Assembly (NCBI GenBank): GCA_017882605.1
Contig: JADGPE010000020.1
Span: 1-34,693 of the forward strand
Length of the DNA stretch: 34,693 bases
Direction: 5' to 3'
Source: Thermoleophilia bacterium
GTDB lineage: Bacteria; Actinomycetota; Thermoleophilia; Gaiellales; Gaiellaceae
Positions 11,944-21,934 of the stretch are shown here, in pieces. The notes beneath the pieces were generated by a model that did no database searches, was not told where the DNA came from, and saw nothing but the letters and a program-made list of their open reading frames with translations. The position numbers and the translations under genes were made by a program. Position 1 is the stretch's first letter. Each line of letters starts with the position of its first letter.

Positions 11944-13176
11944 CTAGCCGATCTTGTACGAGATCGCACGAGCCGCGCCCTTGAAGGAGCGCGCTGCCGG
12001 CATTGCGCCTGCGCCCTTCGTCGAGCGGACCCACGCCTGGCCGAGATCGCTCCAGACACTGCTCATCTGGGGGATGTTCGGCATCGGGACGCCGCCCTTG
12101 CTGGCCTTGCCGAACTGGGCCAGGATCGGGTCGGTCGCCTTCGCCTTGATGTTCGCCGGTGCGCGGCCGCCTGCAGCTGCGAGCTGCGTCTGGGCCGACG
12201 GCGTCGTGAAGTAGTTCACGACGAGATCCTTCGCAGCCGTGTCGACGTTGTGCGTCGAAGCGAACTTGGTGACCATCATCCCGTTGACGCCGAGGAACGG
12301 CACGGATGCCTGGCTGATCGCGGGCACCTGGATGACCTTGAACGACACTCCGGCCTTCTGGATGTCGGAGACGGCCCACGGGCCGGTGATCCAGAACGGC
12401 GTCTGCGACTTCGTGAATGCGGTGTCGCAGACCGAATAGTCGGTCTTCGAGTTGATCAGGCCTTCCTTGTTCCACTTGTCGATCAGCTTCGAGTTCTTGA
12501 TGAAGGTCGGGTTCGCGACTCCGACGTCCTTCGGGTTCAGGTTTCCGGCCTTGTTGGTGCCGAAGACGTAGCCACCGAGGCCGGAGAAGAACGGGTACAT
12601 GTGGTACGCGTCTCCGCCCGAGCCCTGCTGGACGCAGATGCCGAAGGACAGGTGCGCCTTCTTCTTGGCCGCGAGCGCCTCGCTCTCGAGCTGTGCGAAG
12701 GTCGTCGGGATCTTTGCGAGCTTCGTGTTCACGAGCAGGCCGATGTTCTCGATCTGCACCGGGATGCCGTAGAGCTTCTTGACGGCGGTACCGTACGAGA
12801 ACGCGTCGAGCGTGTACTTCGGGAACTGCGCCGACACGGCTTTGCTCGGGAAGAGCGGCTCGACCAGACCGTTCGCGGCCAGCTGGCCGGTCCAGTCGTG
12901 TGCAGCCACGACGACGTCAGGGGCGTCGGCCGCCGCGACGGTGCCGAGCGCCGTCTCGATCGAGCCGAAGTCCTTCGTCACGACCTGGATCGTTGCGCCG
13001 TTCGACGCAGCCCAGGCATTCGCGACCTTGCCGACGGAGGCTGCGCGATTCGCATCGGTCCAGATGACGATCGTCGGCCCCGCCTTGTGTGACGCAATCG
13101 CGGACGTTGCAGCCACGGCGCAGACCGTCGCGACCAGGCCAAGCACCGCCCACATGCGCTTGAGGGAGTTGTGCAT
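11944..13176 (-). CDS. malE: maltose/maltodextrin ABC substrate-binding protein
   Basis: Signal sequence MHNSLKRMWAVLGLVATVCAVAATSAIA; TIVIWTDANRAASVGKVANAWAASNGATIQVV; AVSDIQKAG; position at the head of the malEFG operon. Confidence 0.92.
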   Translation of the reverse strand: MHNSLKRMWAVLGLVATVCAVAATSAIASHKAGPTIVIWTDANRAASVGKVANAWAASNGATIQVVTKDFGSIETALGTVAAADAPDVVVAAHDWTGQLAANGLVEPLFPSKAVSAQFPKYTLDAFSYGTAVKKLYGIPVQIENIGLLVNTKLAKIPTTFAQLESEALAAKKKAHLSFGICVQQGSGGDAYHMYPFFSGLGGYVFGTNKAGNLNPKDVGVANPTFIKNSKLIDKWNKEGLINSKTDYSVCDTAFTKSQTPFWITGPWAVSDIQKAGVSFKVIQVPAISQASVPFLGVNGMMVTKFASTHNVDTAAKDLVVNYFTTPSAQTQLAAAGGRAPANIKAKATDPILAQFGKASKGGVPMPNIPQMSSVWSDLGQAWVRSTKGAGAMPAARSFKGAARAISYKIG

Positions 13177-13248
13177 CAGAAGTTTCGCCCTTCCGGTCTT
13201 TGGGGATCGAGCTACGACACGGGCCAGCTGGGGGCAGGCACCGCAGCA

Positions 13249-13278
13249 AGTGTAGTAAGCCACTGGCGAATACCGCAA
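13249..13278 (-). promoter_or_regulatory. putative promoter of the maltodextrin operon: TTGCGG-N18-TACACT
   Basis: Minus-strand hexamers at 13278-13273 and 13254-13249, upstream of the malE start at 13176. Confidence 0.4.
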
Positions 13279-13379
13279 TGGGCCGCATCTACGGGCTTCG
13301 GCACCGTAGGACCTACCGATGTGTGCAAGGCGGTCATTCATGCATGCAGGCGAGCCGTCTCCTCCGCTACGCTCGTTCC

Positions 13380-14693
13380 ATGGCCACGACGCGCACAATC
13401 GACCTCCGGACCGAGGTCCCGGGGCCTCGCTCTCGCGAGGTGCTCGACCGTCTCACGGCGAGCGTCGCCGCGCCGCTCGCGATCACGTTCCCGATCGTCG
13501 CTGCGGATGCCAGAGGCGCGACGATCACCGATCTCGACGGGAACACCTTCATCGACTTCGCGGGCGGCGTCGGCTGCCTGAACGTCGGCCATTCGCATCC
13601 CCACGTCGTTCAGGCCGCGCAGGAGCAGCTCGAGCACTTCAGCCACACCGATTTCACCGTTGTGCCGTACGAGAACTACGCCTCCCTCGCGGAGCGCCTG
13701 CTGGCCAAGGCTCCGATCAGCGGCCCGACCAAGGCGGCGTTCTTCAACGCGGGCACGGAGGCAGTGGAAAACGCGGTCAAGTTCGCGCGGGCCTTCACCG
13801 GCCGCCCGGCGGTGATCGGCTTCGAGGGGGCGTTCCACGGCCGCACCTATCTGTCGCTCGCGCTGACATCGAAGACCCACCCGTACAAGCAGGGTCTCGG
13901 GCCGTTCGCGCCCGAGGTCTACCGCGTTCCCTTCCCGAACGCGTTCCGCGGGCCGACGACCGGGGAGGCGCTGGCTGCGCTGCGCCGGGCACTCTCGACG
14001 CTCGTCGCTGCAGAGGACGTCGCTGCGATCGTTTTCGAGCCTGTTCAGGGCGAGGGCGGGTTCATCCCGGCCTCGCGCGAGTTCGTCGAAGGGCTCCGTG
14101 AGCTTTGCGACGAGCACGGCATCGTCCTCGTCTGCGACGAGGTCCAGAGCGGCTTTGCGCGCACCGGCCGGTTCTTCGCGATCGAGCATTTCGGCGTCGA
14201 GCCCGACCTGATCACCGTCGCGAAGTCGATCGCGATGGGGCTCCCGCTCTCCGGCGTCCTCGGCCGGGCGGAGATCATGGACGCGCCCGTCGCCGGCGGC
14301 GTCGGCGGCACCTACGTCGGCAACCCGGTCGCGATCGCGGCCGCGCTCGCCGTGCTCGACGTGATCGAGGATGAAGGCCTGGTCGACCGGTCGGCCGCGA
14401 TCGGCGACACGATGCGGGCGCGGCTCGAGGCGTGGCAGGGCCGCTGGCCCCAGATCGGTGACGTGCGCGGGCTCGGCGGGATGCTGGCGATCGAGCTCGT
14501 CGAGGACGGCAACGTCCCGGCGACAGGGCTCGCCTCGCAGGTCGTCGAAGAGGCCCTGGCCCGTGGCCTGCTGCTCCTCAAGGCGGGCGTGGCCGGGAAC
14601 TGCATTCGGGTGCTCGTCCCGCTCGTGATCTCGGACTTCGAGCTCGACGAGGCGCTCGACGTGTGGGAAGCCGCCCTCGAGGCTGTGCTTTAA
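13380..14693 (+). CDS. gabT: class III aminotransferase (4-aminobutyrate aminotransferase-like)
   Basis: DLDGNTFIDFAGGVGCLNVGHSHPHVV, IVLVCDEVQSGFARTGRFFAIEHFGVEPDLITVAKSIAMGLPLSGVLG, typical fold-type I class III PLP motifs. Confidence 0.88.
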   Translation: MATTRTIDLRTEVPGPRSREVLDRLTASVAAPLAITFPIVAADARGATITDLDGNTFIDFAGGVGCLNVGHSHPHVVQAAQEQLEHFSHTDFTVVPYENYASLAERLLAKAPISGPTKAAFFNAGTEAVENAVKFARAFTGRPAVIGFEGAFHGRTYLSLALTSKTHPYKQGLGPFAPEVYRVPFPNAFRGPTTGEALAALRRALSTLVAAEDVAAIVFEPVQGEGGFIPASREFVEGLRELCDEHGIVLVCDEVQSGFARTGRFFAIEHFGVEPDLITVAKSIAMGLPLSGVLGRAEIMDAPVAGGVGGTYVGNPVAIAAALAVLDVIEDEGLVDRSAAIGDTMRARLEAWQGRWPQIGDVRGLGGMLAIELVEDGNVPATGLASQVVEEALARGLLLLKAGVAGNCIRVLVPLVISDFELDEALDVWEAALEAVL

Positions 14694-14724
14694 GCAAACA
14701 GGCCGGGGGTAGGGTCACCCCGCA

Positions 14725-16158
14725 ATGGTCGGCCAGGTTCTCTCAGACCGCTACGAGCTCGAAGAGCTCGTCGGCAGCGGTGGCATGTCGAGCGTCTTTC
14801 GCGCGCACGATCGACTGCTCGATCGCAAGGTCGCGCTGAAGGTCCTGCACCAGCAGTACACCGACGACGCCGGATACGTCGAGCGCTTCCGCCACGAAGC
14901 GCGGGCGGTCGCGGCGCTCTCACATCCGAACATCGTCACGGTGATCGACCGCGGCGAACACGGCGGGCGCCAGTTCATCGTCTTCGAGTACATCGAGGGG
15001 GAGAACCTCAAGGAGCTGATCCAGCGGCGTGGCCCGACGCCGGTCGCGACCGCCCTCGAGCTCGCCATGCAGATCTCGCGCGGTCTCTCGTTCGCGCACC
15101 GGCAGGGTCTCGTTCATCGCGACGTCAAGCCGCAGAACGTCCTGCTCAACGGCGACGGCCAGGCGAAGGTGACCGACTTCGGCATCGCGCGCTCCCTCGA
15201 CGTGCAGCATGGGATGACCCAGACCGGCACCGTCCTCGGCACCTCCGACTACATCGCGCCGGAGCAGGCGCAAGGCCAGCGGGTCGACGAGCACACGGAC
15301 GTCTATTCGCTCGGTGTCGTCCTCTATGAGCTGCTGACGGGCGAGGTGCCGTTCCCCGGTGAGAACTTCGTCGCGGTTGCGATGCGCCACATCAACGAGG
15401 CGCCGCCGCCGATTCGCGACAAGCGCCCCGACGTCTCGCAGCGCCTCGAGGCGGCCGTGCAGAAGGCGATGGCCAAGGAGCCGGACGACCGGTTTCCGAG
15501 CATGGCCGACTTCTGCCGCGAGCTCGAGGCGTGCCAGGCCGAGGAGCAGGGGGCCACGCAGGTGATCACGCCTGCGCGAGGCGCAACGCGTCCCCGCCGT
15601 CGCGCACGCGCCGTCTCGCCGTGGCCGCTCCTCGTCGTGCTGGCGGCGCTGATCGCGATCGGCGCGGTGATCGCAGCTCTCGTCTGGCACAGCGGCACCG
15701 GTGTGTTCTCGATCGACCACCCGGGGGGTAGCGGCGCGGGCGGCGTGGTTCCGCTGCACGGCGTCGGGGCCCACGACCCCTACGGCACGAACGGCGAGAA
15801 CGGCGCCGTGGCGAAGCTCGCGACCGACGGCGTCGCGTCGACCTACTGGTCGACCGAGCAGTACTACGACGCGCCGAACCTCGACAAGCCCGGCGTCGGG
15901 CTCGTGCTCGACGCCGGGAAGAGCGTCCAGCTGCACGAGCTCGGGATCGCGTCGGGAACGCCGGGCTTCACGGCCGAGATCAGGGCGGGGAACTCGATGT
16001 CGGGGCCGTTCCCGGACGTCGTTTCGTCGCCGCAGCAGGCCGGGGCGCGGACGACCTTCGCGATCGGCGGTGGACCTCACCGCTACTACGAGGTCTGGAT
16101 CACGCGTCTCGGGCAAGGCTTCAACACGGCCCAGATCAACGAGATCAGCGCGAGCTAG
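14725..16158 (+). CDS. Ser/Thr protein kinase, single TM, extracellular discoidin/galactose-binding-like domain
   Basis: GSGGMSSVF, VALKVLH, HRDVKPQNVLL, DFGIARS; TM PWPLLVVLAALIAIGAVIAALVW; C-terminal ...KLATDGVASTYWSTEQYYDAPNLDKPGVGLVLDAGKSVQLHELGIAS. Confidence 0.92.
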   Translation: MVGQVLSDRYELEELVGSGGMSSVFRAHDRLLDRKVALKVLHQQYTDDAGYVERFRHEARAVAALSHPNIVTVIDRGEHGGRQFIVFEYIEGENLKELIQRRGPTPVATALELAMQISRGLSFAHRQGLVHRDVKPQNVLLNGDGQAKVTDFGIARSLDVQHGMTQTGTVLGTSDYIAPEQAQGQRVDEHTDVYSLGVVLYELLTGEVPFPGENFVAVAMRHINEAPPPIRDKRPDVSQRLEAAVQKAMAKEPDDRFPSMADFCRELEACQAEEQGATQVITPARGATRPRRRARAVSPWPLLVVLAALIAIGAVIAALVWHSGTGVFSIDHPGGSGAGGVVPLHGVGAHDPYGTNGENGAVAKLATDGVASTYWSTEQYYDAPNLDKPGVGLVLDAGKSVQLHELGIASGTPGFTAEIRAGNSMSGPFPDVVSSPQQAGARTTFAIGGGPHRYYEVWITRLGQGFNTAQINEISAS

Positions 16159-17154
16159 TCAAAAGCGCAGCTGCCGTCGCCGTTCGAAGCGCTCGACCGC
16201 GAGGTCGGCCAGACGCTCGAGGAGCTCGGCGTAGCCGATCCCCGACGCGTCGAACAGCCGCGCATACACACTCGTCGAGGTGAAGCCCGGGATCGTGTTC
16301 AGTTCGTTGACGAGCACCTCGCCGTCGTCGCGGACGAAGAGGTCGGCTCGCGCCATCCCTTCGCACTCGGTTGCGACGAACGACCGCACCGCCAGCTCCT
16401 GCGCGCGTTCGATCTGCCCCTCGGTGAGCCGCGCGGGCACGATCAGGTCCATCTCGCCTTCGTCGTACTTCGCTTCGTAGTCGTACCATTCGTTGTGCGT
16501 GACGACGATCTCGCCCGGCAGCGAAGCGATCGGCTTCCGGTTTCCGAGCACGCCGACCTCCACCTCGGCGCCCGAGACGAAGCGCTCGACGAGCACCTTC
16601 TCGTCGTGCTCGAAGGCCAACCGGACACCCTCTTGTAGTTCAGAAACACTGTGCGCCTTGGTGATCCCCACGCTCGAGCCGAGCCGGGCCGGCTTCACGA
16701 AGACCGGGTAGCCGAAGGGGTTGCGCGCTTCGTCGCCGAGGCGCAGCGTGATGTTCTCGGTCACCGGCACGCCGGCGTCGCGCAGCACGGCCTTGAACAC
16801 GTCCTTGTCCATGCAGAGCGCGGAGCCGAGCACGCCTGCGCCGACATAGGGGACGTTCGCGAGCTCGAGCAGCCCCTGCACCGTTCCGTCCTCGCCGAAC
16901 GGCCCGTGCAGCACCGGGAAGACGACGTCCACGCCCGAGAGGGTGGTCGCCACCTCCTGGCCGGGCAGGCGGTCGCCGCTCTCGATCGCCTTCGTTCCCG
17001 GCCCGAGCTGCCAATGCCCCTCGCGGTCGATCTGCACCGTCACGACTTCGTTGCCGCCCCGCTCGAGCGCGCCGACCACGCTGGCGGCGGACGCGATCGA
17101 GATCGGGTTCTCGCTCGAGCGGCCGCCGAGGATGACCGCGATCCTGCGGCTCAT
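16159..17154 (-). CDS. ddl: D-alanine--D-alanine ligase
   Basis: MSRRIAVILGGRSSENPISIASA, HGPFGEDGTVQGLLEL, YDYEAKYDEG, LVNELNTIPGFTSTS. Confidence 0.96.
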   Translation of the reverse strand: MSRRIAVILGGRSSENPISIASAASVVGALERGGNEVVTVQIDREGHWQLGPGTKAIESGDRLPGQEVATTLSGVDVVFPVLHGPFGEDGTVQGLLELANVPYVGAGVLGSALCMDKDVFKAVLRDAGVPVTENITLRLGDEARNPFGYPVFVKPARLGSSVGITKAHSVSELQEGVRLAFEHDEKVLVERFVSGAEVEVGVLGNRKPIASLPGEIVVTHNEWYDYEAKYDEGEMDLIVPARLTEGQIERAQELAVRSFVATECEGMARADLFVRDDGEVLVNELNTIPGFTSTSVYARLFDASGIGYAELLERLADLAVERFERRRQLRF

Positions 17155-19103
17155 CCCGTGCTGGTCGGCGTCGTCGTCGTGCCACCGGGAGCGCCGCTCT
17201 GCAGCTGGCCGACGTGAATCGTCACGACCTCGCCCGCCTTGGCAGGTGATCCCGCCTTCGGGTCCTCGGATTGCACGATCCCATCCTGGTTCGGGTCGGT
17301 GACCGGGTCGAAGATCACCGCGGGCGTCAGGCCGGCGGCGGTGAGCAGCGCCTCGGCGTTCGCCTGGTTCGACCCGGTCACGTCGGGCACCTGCGTGCTC
17401 GCCGGCCCCTTCGAGACCGAGAGCGTGATCGTCGACCCCGCCGGCACCTGGGTGCCGGCCTGTGGGTTCTCGGCGACGACCGTGCCCTGCGGGAAGTCCG
17501 ACTGGACGTCGACACGAGAGACGACGAAGCCCTGCCCGTTCAGGGCCGACTTCGCATTCGCGAAGGGCTGCGTGGTCACGTCGGGCACGGGCACCGGCTT
17601 CGCGCCGCGAGAGACGTTGATCCGGACTCCCGTCCCCTTGTCGACCGTGTCGCCGGCGTGCGGCTGCTGCGCGGTCACCGTGTCCTGCTGGGCATCGGAG
17701 TAGATCCGCGCGATCTTCGGGTCGAGCCCCAGTTGGACGAGCGTCGCAACGGCGTTCGTCGTGTCCAGCCCGACGACGTTCGGTACTTGCACCTTCGGCT
17801 TGCCCGTCGAAACGGTGAGGGTGATCGTCGAGCCCTTGCCGACCTTCGAGCCGCCGCCCGGGTTCTCGCTCGAGACCTGGCCCTTGGCCACGGTGTCGCT
17901 CGGCGCCTTGACGACGCGCGGGTTCAGTCCGGCCTGTTGAAGCTTCTGCACCGCCAGCGGGCGCGCCATCAGCATCACGTCCGGCACCGCGATCGGCTTG
18001 TTGTTGTTCAGCTGGTCCTGGATCTTCATGTAGAGGAACCAGCCGCCGGCCGCACCGGCGATGATCAGCCCGAGGGCGAGCAGCCACGGCCAGATCGACC
18101 GGCCGCCCGGCGGCTCTTCGTAGTCGTAGTAGCCCGGCGAGCGGTAGGCCGGCGGCACGGGCGGCGGCGCCACCGCGGTTCGCGGACGCTGGACCATCGT
18201 CGCGGCGGTCGCGATGCCGCTGCCCGAGAGCACCTGGGTCATCGCGTCCTCGGTCTCGCGGGACACGGACACGCCACGCGCGACGCGCGCGAGGTCCGCG
18301 TCCATCTCCTCGGCGGAGTCGTAACGCTGCTCGGGGTCCTTGGCGAGCGCGCGCATCACGACGGCGTCGAGGTCGTGCGGCACCTCTGGCCGCAGCGTCG
18401 ACGGCGGCTCCGGAATCTGGGAGAGGTGCTTCATGGCGATCTCGACCGGGGTGTCGCCGGTGAACGGCACCGCCCCGGTGAGCATCTCGTAGAGCACGAT
18501 CCCGAGCGAGTACAGGTCGGAGCGGGGATCGACAGGCGCACCACGCGCCTGCTCCGGCGAGAGGTACTGCGCGGTGCCGACGATCGAGCCCGCCTCGGTC
18601 ATCTGGGACGCGCCCGAGCGAGCGATTCCGAAGTCCGTGACCTTCAGCCGTCCGTCGCCGCCGACGACGATGTTGTGCGGCTTGATGTCGCGGTGGACGA
18701 TGCCGTTGCGATGCGCGAACGAGAGCGCGCCGAGGATCTGGCGCGCGTAGTCGATCGCGATCGGGATCGGTGTCGGCCCGTTTCGGACGAGCAGCTCCTT
18801 GAGTGTCCGCCCGTCCAGGTACTCCATCGCGATGTAGTACGTCCCGGCGGCATGCCCGCGGTCGAAGATCGACACGATGTTCGGATGGTTGAGCCCGGCT
18901 GCGCTCTGCGCCTCGCGGCGGAACCGCTCGACGAACTGCTCGTCGGATGCGTGCCGGTCGTCGAGCAGCTTCAGAGCGACCAGACGTCCGAGCTCCTGGT
19001 CCTCGGCGAGATAGACGATCGCCATTCCGCCCGAGCCGAGCTTGCGCTTGATCACGTAGCGCTTGTCGAAGGTGCGGCCGATCATGGTGTCTGTCGAGGT
19101 CAT
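17151..19103 (-). CDS. pknB: PASTA-domain Ser/Thr protein kinase
   Basis: Kinase motifs GSGGMAIVYLAED, HRDIKPHNIVV, DFGIARS; one TM; four PASTA-type repeats by eye. Confidence 0.96.
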   Translation of the reverse strand: MTSTDTMIGRTFDKRYVIKRKLGSGGMAIVYLAEDQELGRLVALKLLDDRHASDEQFVERFRREAQSAAGLNHPNIVSIFDRGHAAGTYYIAMEYLDGRTLKELLVRNGPTPIPIAIDYARQILGALSFAHRNGIVHRDIKPHNIVVGGDGRLKVTDFGIARSGASQMTEAGSIVGTAQYLSPEQARGAPVDPRSDLYSLGIVLYEMLTGAVPFTGDTPVEIAMKHLSQIPEPPSTLRPEVPHDLDAVVMRALAKDPEQRYDSAEEMDADLARVARGVSVSRETEDAMTQVLSGSGIATAATMVQRPRTAVAPPPVPPAYRSPGYYDYEEPPGGRSIWPWLLALGLIIAGAAGGWFLYMKIQDQLNNNKPIAVPDVMLMARPLAVQKLQQAGLNPRVVKAPSDTVAKGQVSSENPGGGSKVGKGSTITLTVSTGKPKVQVPNVVGLDTTNAVATLVQLGLDPKIARIYSDAQQDTVTAQQPHAGDTVDKGTGVRINVSRGAKPVPVPDVTTQPFANAKSALNGQGFVVSRVDVQSDFPQGTVVAENPQAGTQVPAGSTITLSVSKGPASTQVPDVTGSNQANAEALLTAAGLTPAVIFDPVTDPNQDGIVQSEDPKAGSPAKAGEVVTIHVGQLQSGAPGGTTTTPTSTG

Positions 19104-19115
19104 ACGATTCCGGCT

Positions 19116-20615
19116 TTAGTGCTTCGACGTCGAGGCCAGGATCGCCTGCATGAGCTGTTTCGCGATCGGAGCGGCGATCGCCCCGCCGAAGCCGTTCAGT
19201 TGGTGCTCCACCGCAATCGCGCCCGCCACCTGTGGGTCGTCCGCGGGCGCGAAGAAGATGAACCATGCCGTGTAGACGTTCTGTTCGCTCGTCTCGGCGG
19301 TCCCCGTCTTGCCTGCCACCTTGACACCGGAGATCTGGGCCGCGGTGCCCGTTCCGGACTGCACGACGCCCTGCATCATCTGGTTGAGCGCGGCGGCCGT
19401 CGCCGGCTTCATCGCGTGCTTCCAGACCTGAGGGTGGACCTTGACGACGGTGCGCCCACTGGAGTTGGTCACCTTGTTGACGAGGTGCGGCTGCATGATC
19501 GTGCCGTCGTTCGCGACCGCGGCGGCCACGAGCGCCATCTGGAGCGGCGTCACGAGCAGCTTGTCCTGGCCGAACGCCATCCGGCCCGGGTCGAGGACGC
19601 CCGGATTGTCGATCAGCCTGTGCTGCGCGAAGTTGTACGGGCCGCTCGGCGCGACCTCACTCGGTGGCAATTCGATCGGCGGCGACGAGTAGAACCCGAA
19701 GTCCTTCGCCTTGTCGAGAATCGCCTTCGCTCCGAGCTTGATCCCGAGGTCGCAGAACACGGCGTTGATCGAATGGATGAAGGCCTGGATCAAGTCGACG
19801 TTGCCGAACTGCTCCGGACCATTCTGGTCGAGTGCGTTGTGCACCTGCACCCCGTACTCGGTGCAGTAGCCGGGGTCGTAGAACTGGGAGTTGGGGGTGT
19901 ACTTCCCGGAGTCGAGTGCGGCCGCTGCCGTGACCGTCTTGAACGTCGACCCTGGCGCGTACAGCCCCTGTGTTGCACGGTTGAACAGCGGCGACGCGGA
20001 ACCTGGGCAGGCGCTGGGCGAGTTGAGGATGCTCGCGTAGCCCGCGGACGACTCGATCTTGTTCGGGTCGTAGCCCGGCGACGACGCCATCACGTAGACC
20101 TGTCCGGTCTTCGGATTGAGCACCACCGCCGCCCCGCACTTCCCACGCAGCGCCGTCTCGGCGAGCCACTGGGCTCCCGGGCGGAGATTCAGCACGAGGT
20201 TGTTGCCCTTCACCGTCGTGCCCTTCAGCCGTTCGCTCAGGTTGTCGAAGATCGTGCCGAGGTTCGCGTTCGCCGCCGTCAGATACGCGTTCTCCTGGCG
20301 CTCGATCCCCGCGCGTGACCGGCCCTGTGTCGAGTAGCCGACGACTTGCGAGGCGAGGCCGTGCTTCGGGTAGCGGCGGAAGTACAGTGTCCCGCCGGCG
20401 CCCTTCTTGGCGATGTTGGCGGCCAGCACCGTCTTGCCGTCGGCGGCGTAGATCAGCCCGCGCTTGATGCGAAACTGGGCGACGCGCTGGATCGCGTTGT
20501 CCTGCTTCGCCGCGAGGGTCGGCGCCTCCCACGACTGCCAGTAGGTGGTCGCCACGATCAGCGAGGCGAGCAGGAGCAAGGCGACCATTGCGACGCGTGA
20601 GATCTGGTTGTTCAT
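19116..20615 (-). CDS. pbpA: class B penicillin-binding protein (PbpA/FtsI-like)
   Basis: Active-site APGSTFKTVTAA and KTGTAET; N-terminal TM; gene context. Confidence 0.94.
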   Translation of the reverse strand: MNNQISRVAMVALLLLASLIVATTYWQSWEAPTLAAKQDNAIQRVAQFRIKRGLIYAADGKTVLAANIAKKGAGGTLYFRRYPKHGLASQVVGYSTQGRSRAGIERQENAYLTAANANLGTIFDNLSERLKGTTVKGNNLVLNLRPGAQWLAETALRGKCGAAVVLNPKTGQVYVMASSPGYDPNKIESSAGYASILNSPSACPGSASPLFNRATQGLYAPGSTFKTVTAAAALDSGKYTPNSQFYDPGYCTEYGVQVHNALDQNGPEQFGNVDLIQAFIHSINAVFCDLGIKLGAKAILDKAKDFGFYSSPPIELPPSEVAPSGPYNFAQHRLIDNPGVLDPGRMAFGQDKLLVTPLQMALVAAAVANDGTIMQPHLVNKVTNSSGRTVVKVHPQVWKHAMKPATAAALNQMMQGVVQSGTGTAAQISGVKVAGKTGTAETSEQNVYTAWFIFFAPADDPQVAGAIAVEHQLNGFGGAIAAPIAKQLMQAILASTSKH

Positions 20616-21934
20616 CTGGTTGCGTTCGCACGGTCGGAGACGAGGAGCAGCCCGGCGAGCAGAAGGAAGTTCGCGACGACCGACGAGCCGCCGTAGGAGA
20701 CGAACGGGAGCGTGATGCCGGTCAGCGGGATGATCCGCAGCACGCCGCCGACGATGATGAAGGTCTGCAACGCGAACCCGAACGTGAGGCCGGCGGCGAG
20801 CAGCTTCGAGAAGCCGTCGTCGGCCTGAAGCGCGATCTTCATCCCACGCGCGGCGAAGAGCATGAAGACGAGGAGCAGCGCGGCGGCGCCGACGAGCCCG
20901 AGTTCCTGCGCCAGGGCCGAGTAGATGAAGTCGCTGTTGATGAACGGGATCAGCTGGTGGCCGTCAGTGGTCGCGAAGGTCCCCTTCCCGAGGCCTGCGC
21001 CGCCGAAGCCGCCGTTCGCGATCGAGTAGAGGGACTTCACGAGCTGGTAGCTCTCGCAGTCCTGTCGCAACGCGAGCCCGCCGGTCGGCGGGCAGTAGAC
21101 CTTCTGCGTCGTCCACGGATGGAGCCAGATCGTCACGCGCTCGTGGACGTGCCCGATCTTCTCGTAGGCGCCGACGCCGCCGGCGAGGAAGAGGACGATG
21201 CCCGCGATCACGAACGAGAGCCGCGCCGTTGCGATGTACAGCATGGCGAGGAAGATCCCGAAGTAGAGAAGTCCCGAACCGAGGTCGTTCGAGGAGACGA
21301 GCACGAGCATGCACGCGCCCCAGATCACGAGCAGCGGGCCGACGTCCTTGAGGCGGGCCTGCGCCAGCAGCTCGCGCTTCTCGCGCAGGTAGGCGGCGAG
21401 GAAGACGATCAGGAAGACCTTCGAGAACTCGCCCGGCTGGAACGTGAAGTTGCCGAAGTGCACCCAGAGCCGCGCACCGTTGACCGTCGTGCCGATCCCC
21501 GGCACGCGCGGCAGGAACAGCAGCGCGATCGCACCGATCCCGAAGAGGTACTTGTACTGCTCGAGCACCCGATAGTCGCGTCGCAGGCCCCAGAGTGCGA
21601 GTGCGAACAACGCGACGCCGACCACGATCCAGAGTCCTTGCTTGAACGCGTCGCTCACCCCGAGGCGGTAGATCTCCGTCACGCCGACCGCGGTCAAGAG
21701 GCCGGCCATCGGCAGCAGGTACGGATCGGCGTCCGGCACGGTGATGCGCGCGACGAGGTGCGCGGCGATGTACAAAGCGAAGAAGAAGACGGCGTAGCCG
21801 AGCGAGCCCCAGCTGACGAGCGACTGGCGTGCGATATACACGGATGCAAAGCCGATGCCCGTGAGGACGCCGACGACGGCGAGGTAGACGAGCTCCCTGT
21901 TGCGGTAGCTGAGAGTCAGCGCGCGAGCCCCCAC
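20612..21934 (-). CDS. rodA: FtsW/RodA/SpoVE-family SEDS glycosyltransferase
   Basis: Polytopic; NGARLWVHFGNFTFQPGEFSKVFLIVFLA, SSNDLGSGLLYFGIFLAMLYIAT, PLTGITLPFVSYGGSSVVANFLLLAGLL. Confidence 0.95.
   Translation of the reverse strand: MGARALTLSYRNRELVYLAVVGVLTGIGFASVYIARQSLVSWGSLGYAVFFFALYIAAHLVARITVPDADPYLLPMAGLLTAVGVTEIYRLGVSDAFKQGLWIVVGVALFALALWGLRRDYRVLEQYKYLFGIGAIALLFLPRVPGIGTTVNGARLWVHFGNFTFQPGEFSKVFLIVFLAAYLREKRELLAQARLKDVGPLLVIWGACMLVLVSSNDLGSGLLYFGIFLAMLYIATARLSFVIAGIVLFLAGGVGAYEKIGHVHERVTIWLHPWTTQKVYCPPTGGLALRQDCESYQLVKSLYSIANGGFGGAGLGKGTFATTDGHQLIPFINSDFIYSALAQELGLVGAAALLLVFMLFAARGMKIALQADDGFSKLLAAGLTFGFALQTFIIVGGVLRIIPLTGITLPFVSYGGSSVVANFLLLAGLLLVSDRANATR

Noticed and set aside
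13334-13352. TTCATGCATGCAGG as a regulator operator upstream of gabT
   Set aside because: Only a short ATGCAT/TGCATGCA palindrome, expected by chance; no second site.
16159-19266. 1035-aa minus ORF as one fused protein
   Set aside because: Only its C-terminal ~331 residues are Ddl; the N-terminal part is an out-of-frame reading of pknB.
17271-20318. 1015-aa plus-strand ORF opposite pknB/pbpA
   Set aside because: Antisense shadow ORF typical of high-GC DNA; Arg/Asp/His-rich low-information translation with no domain, while the minus frames encode clear PknB and PbpA.
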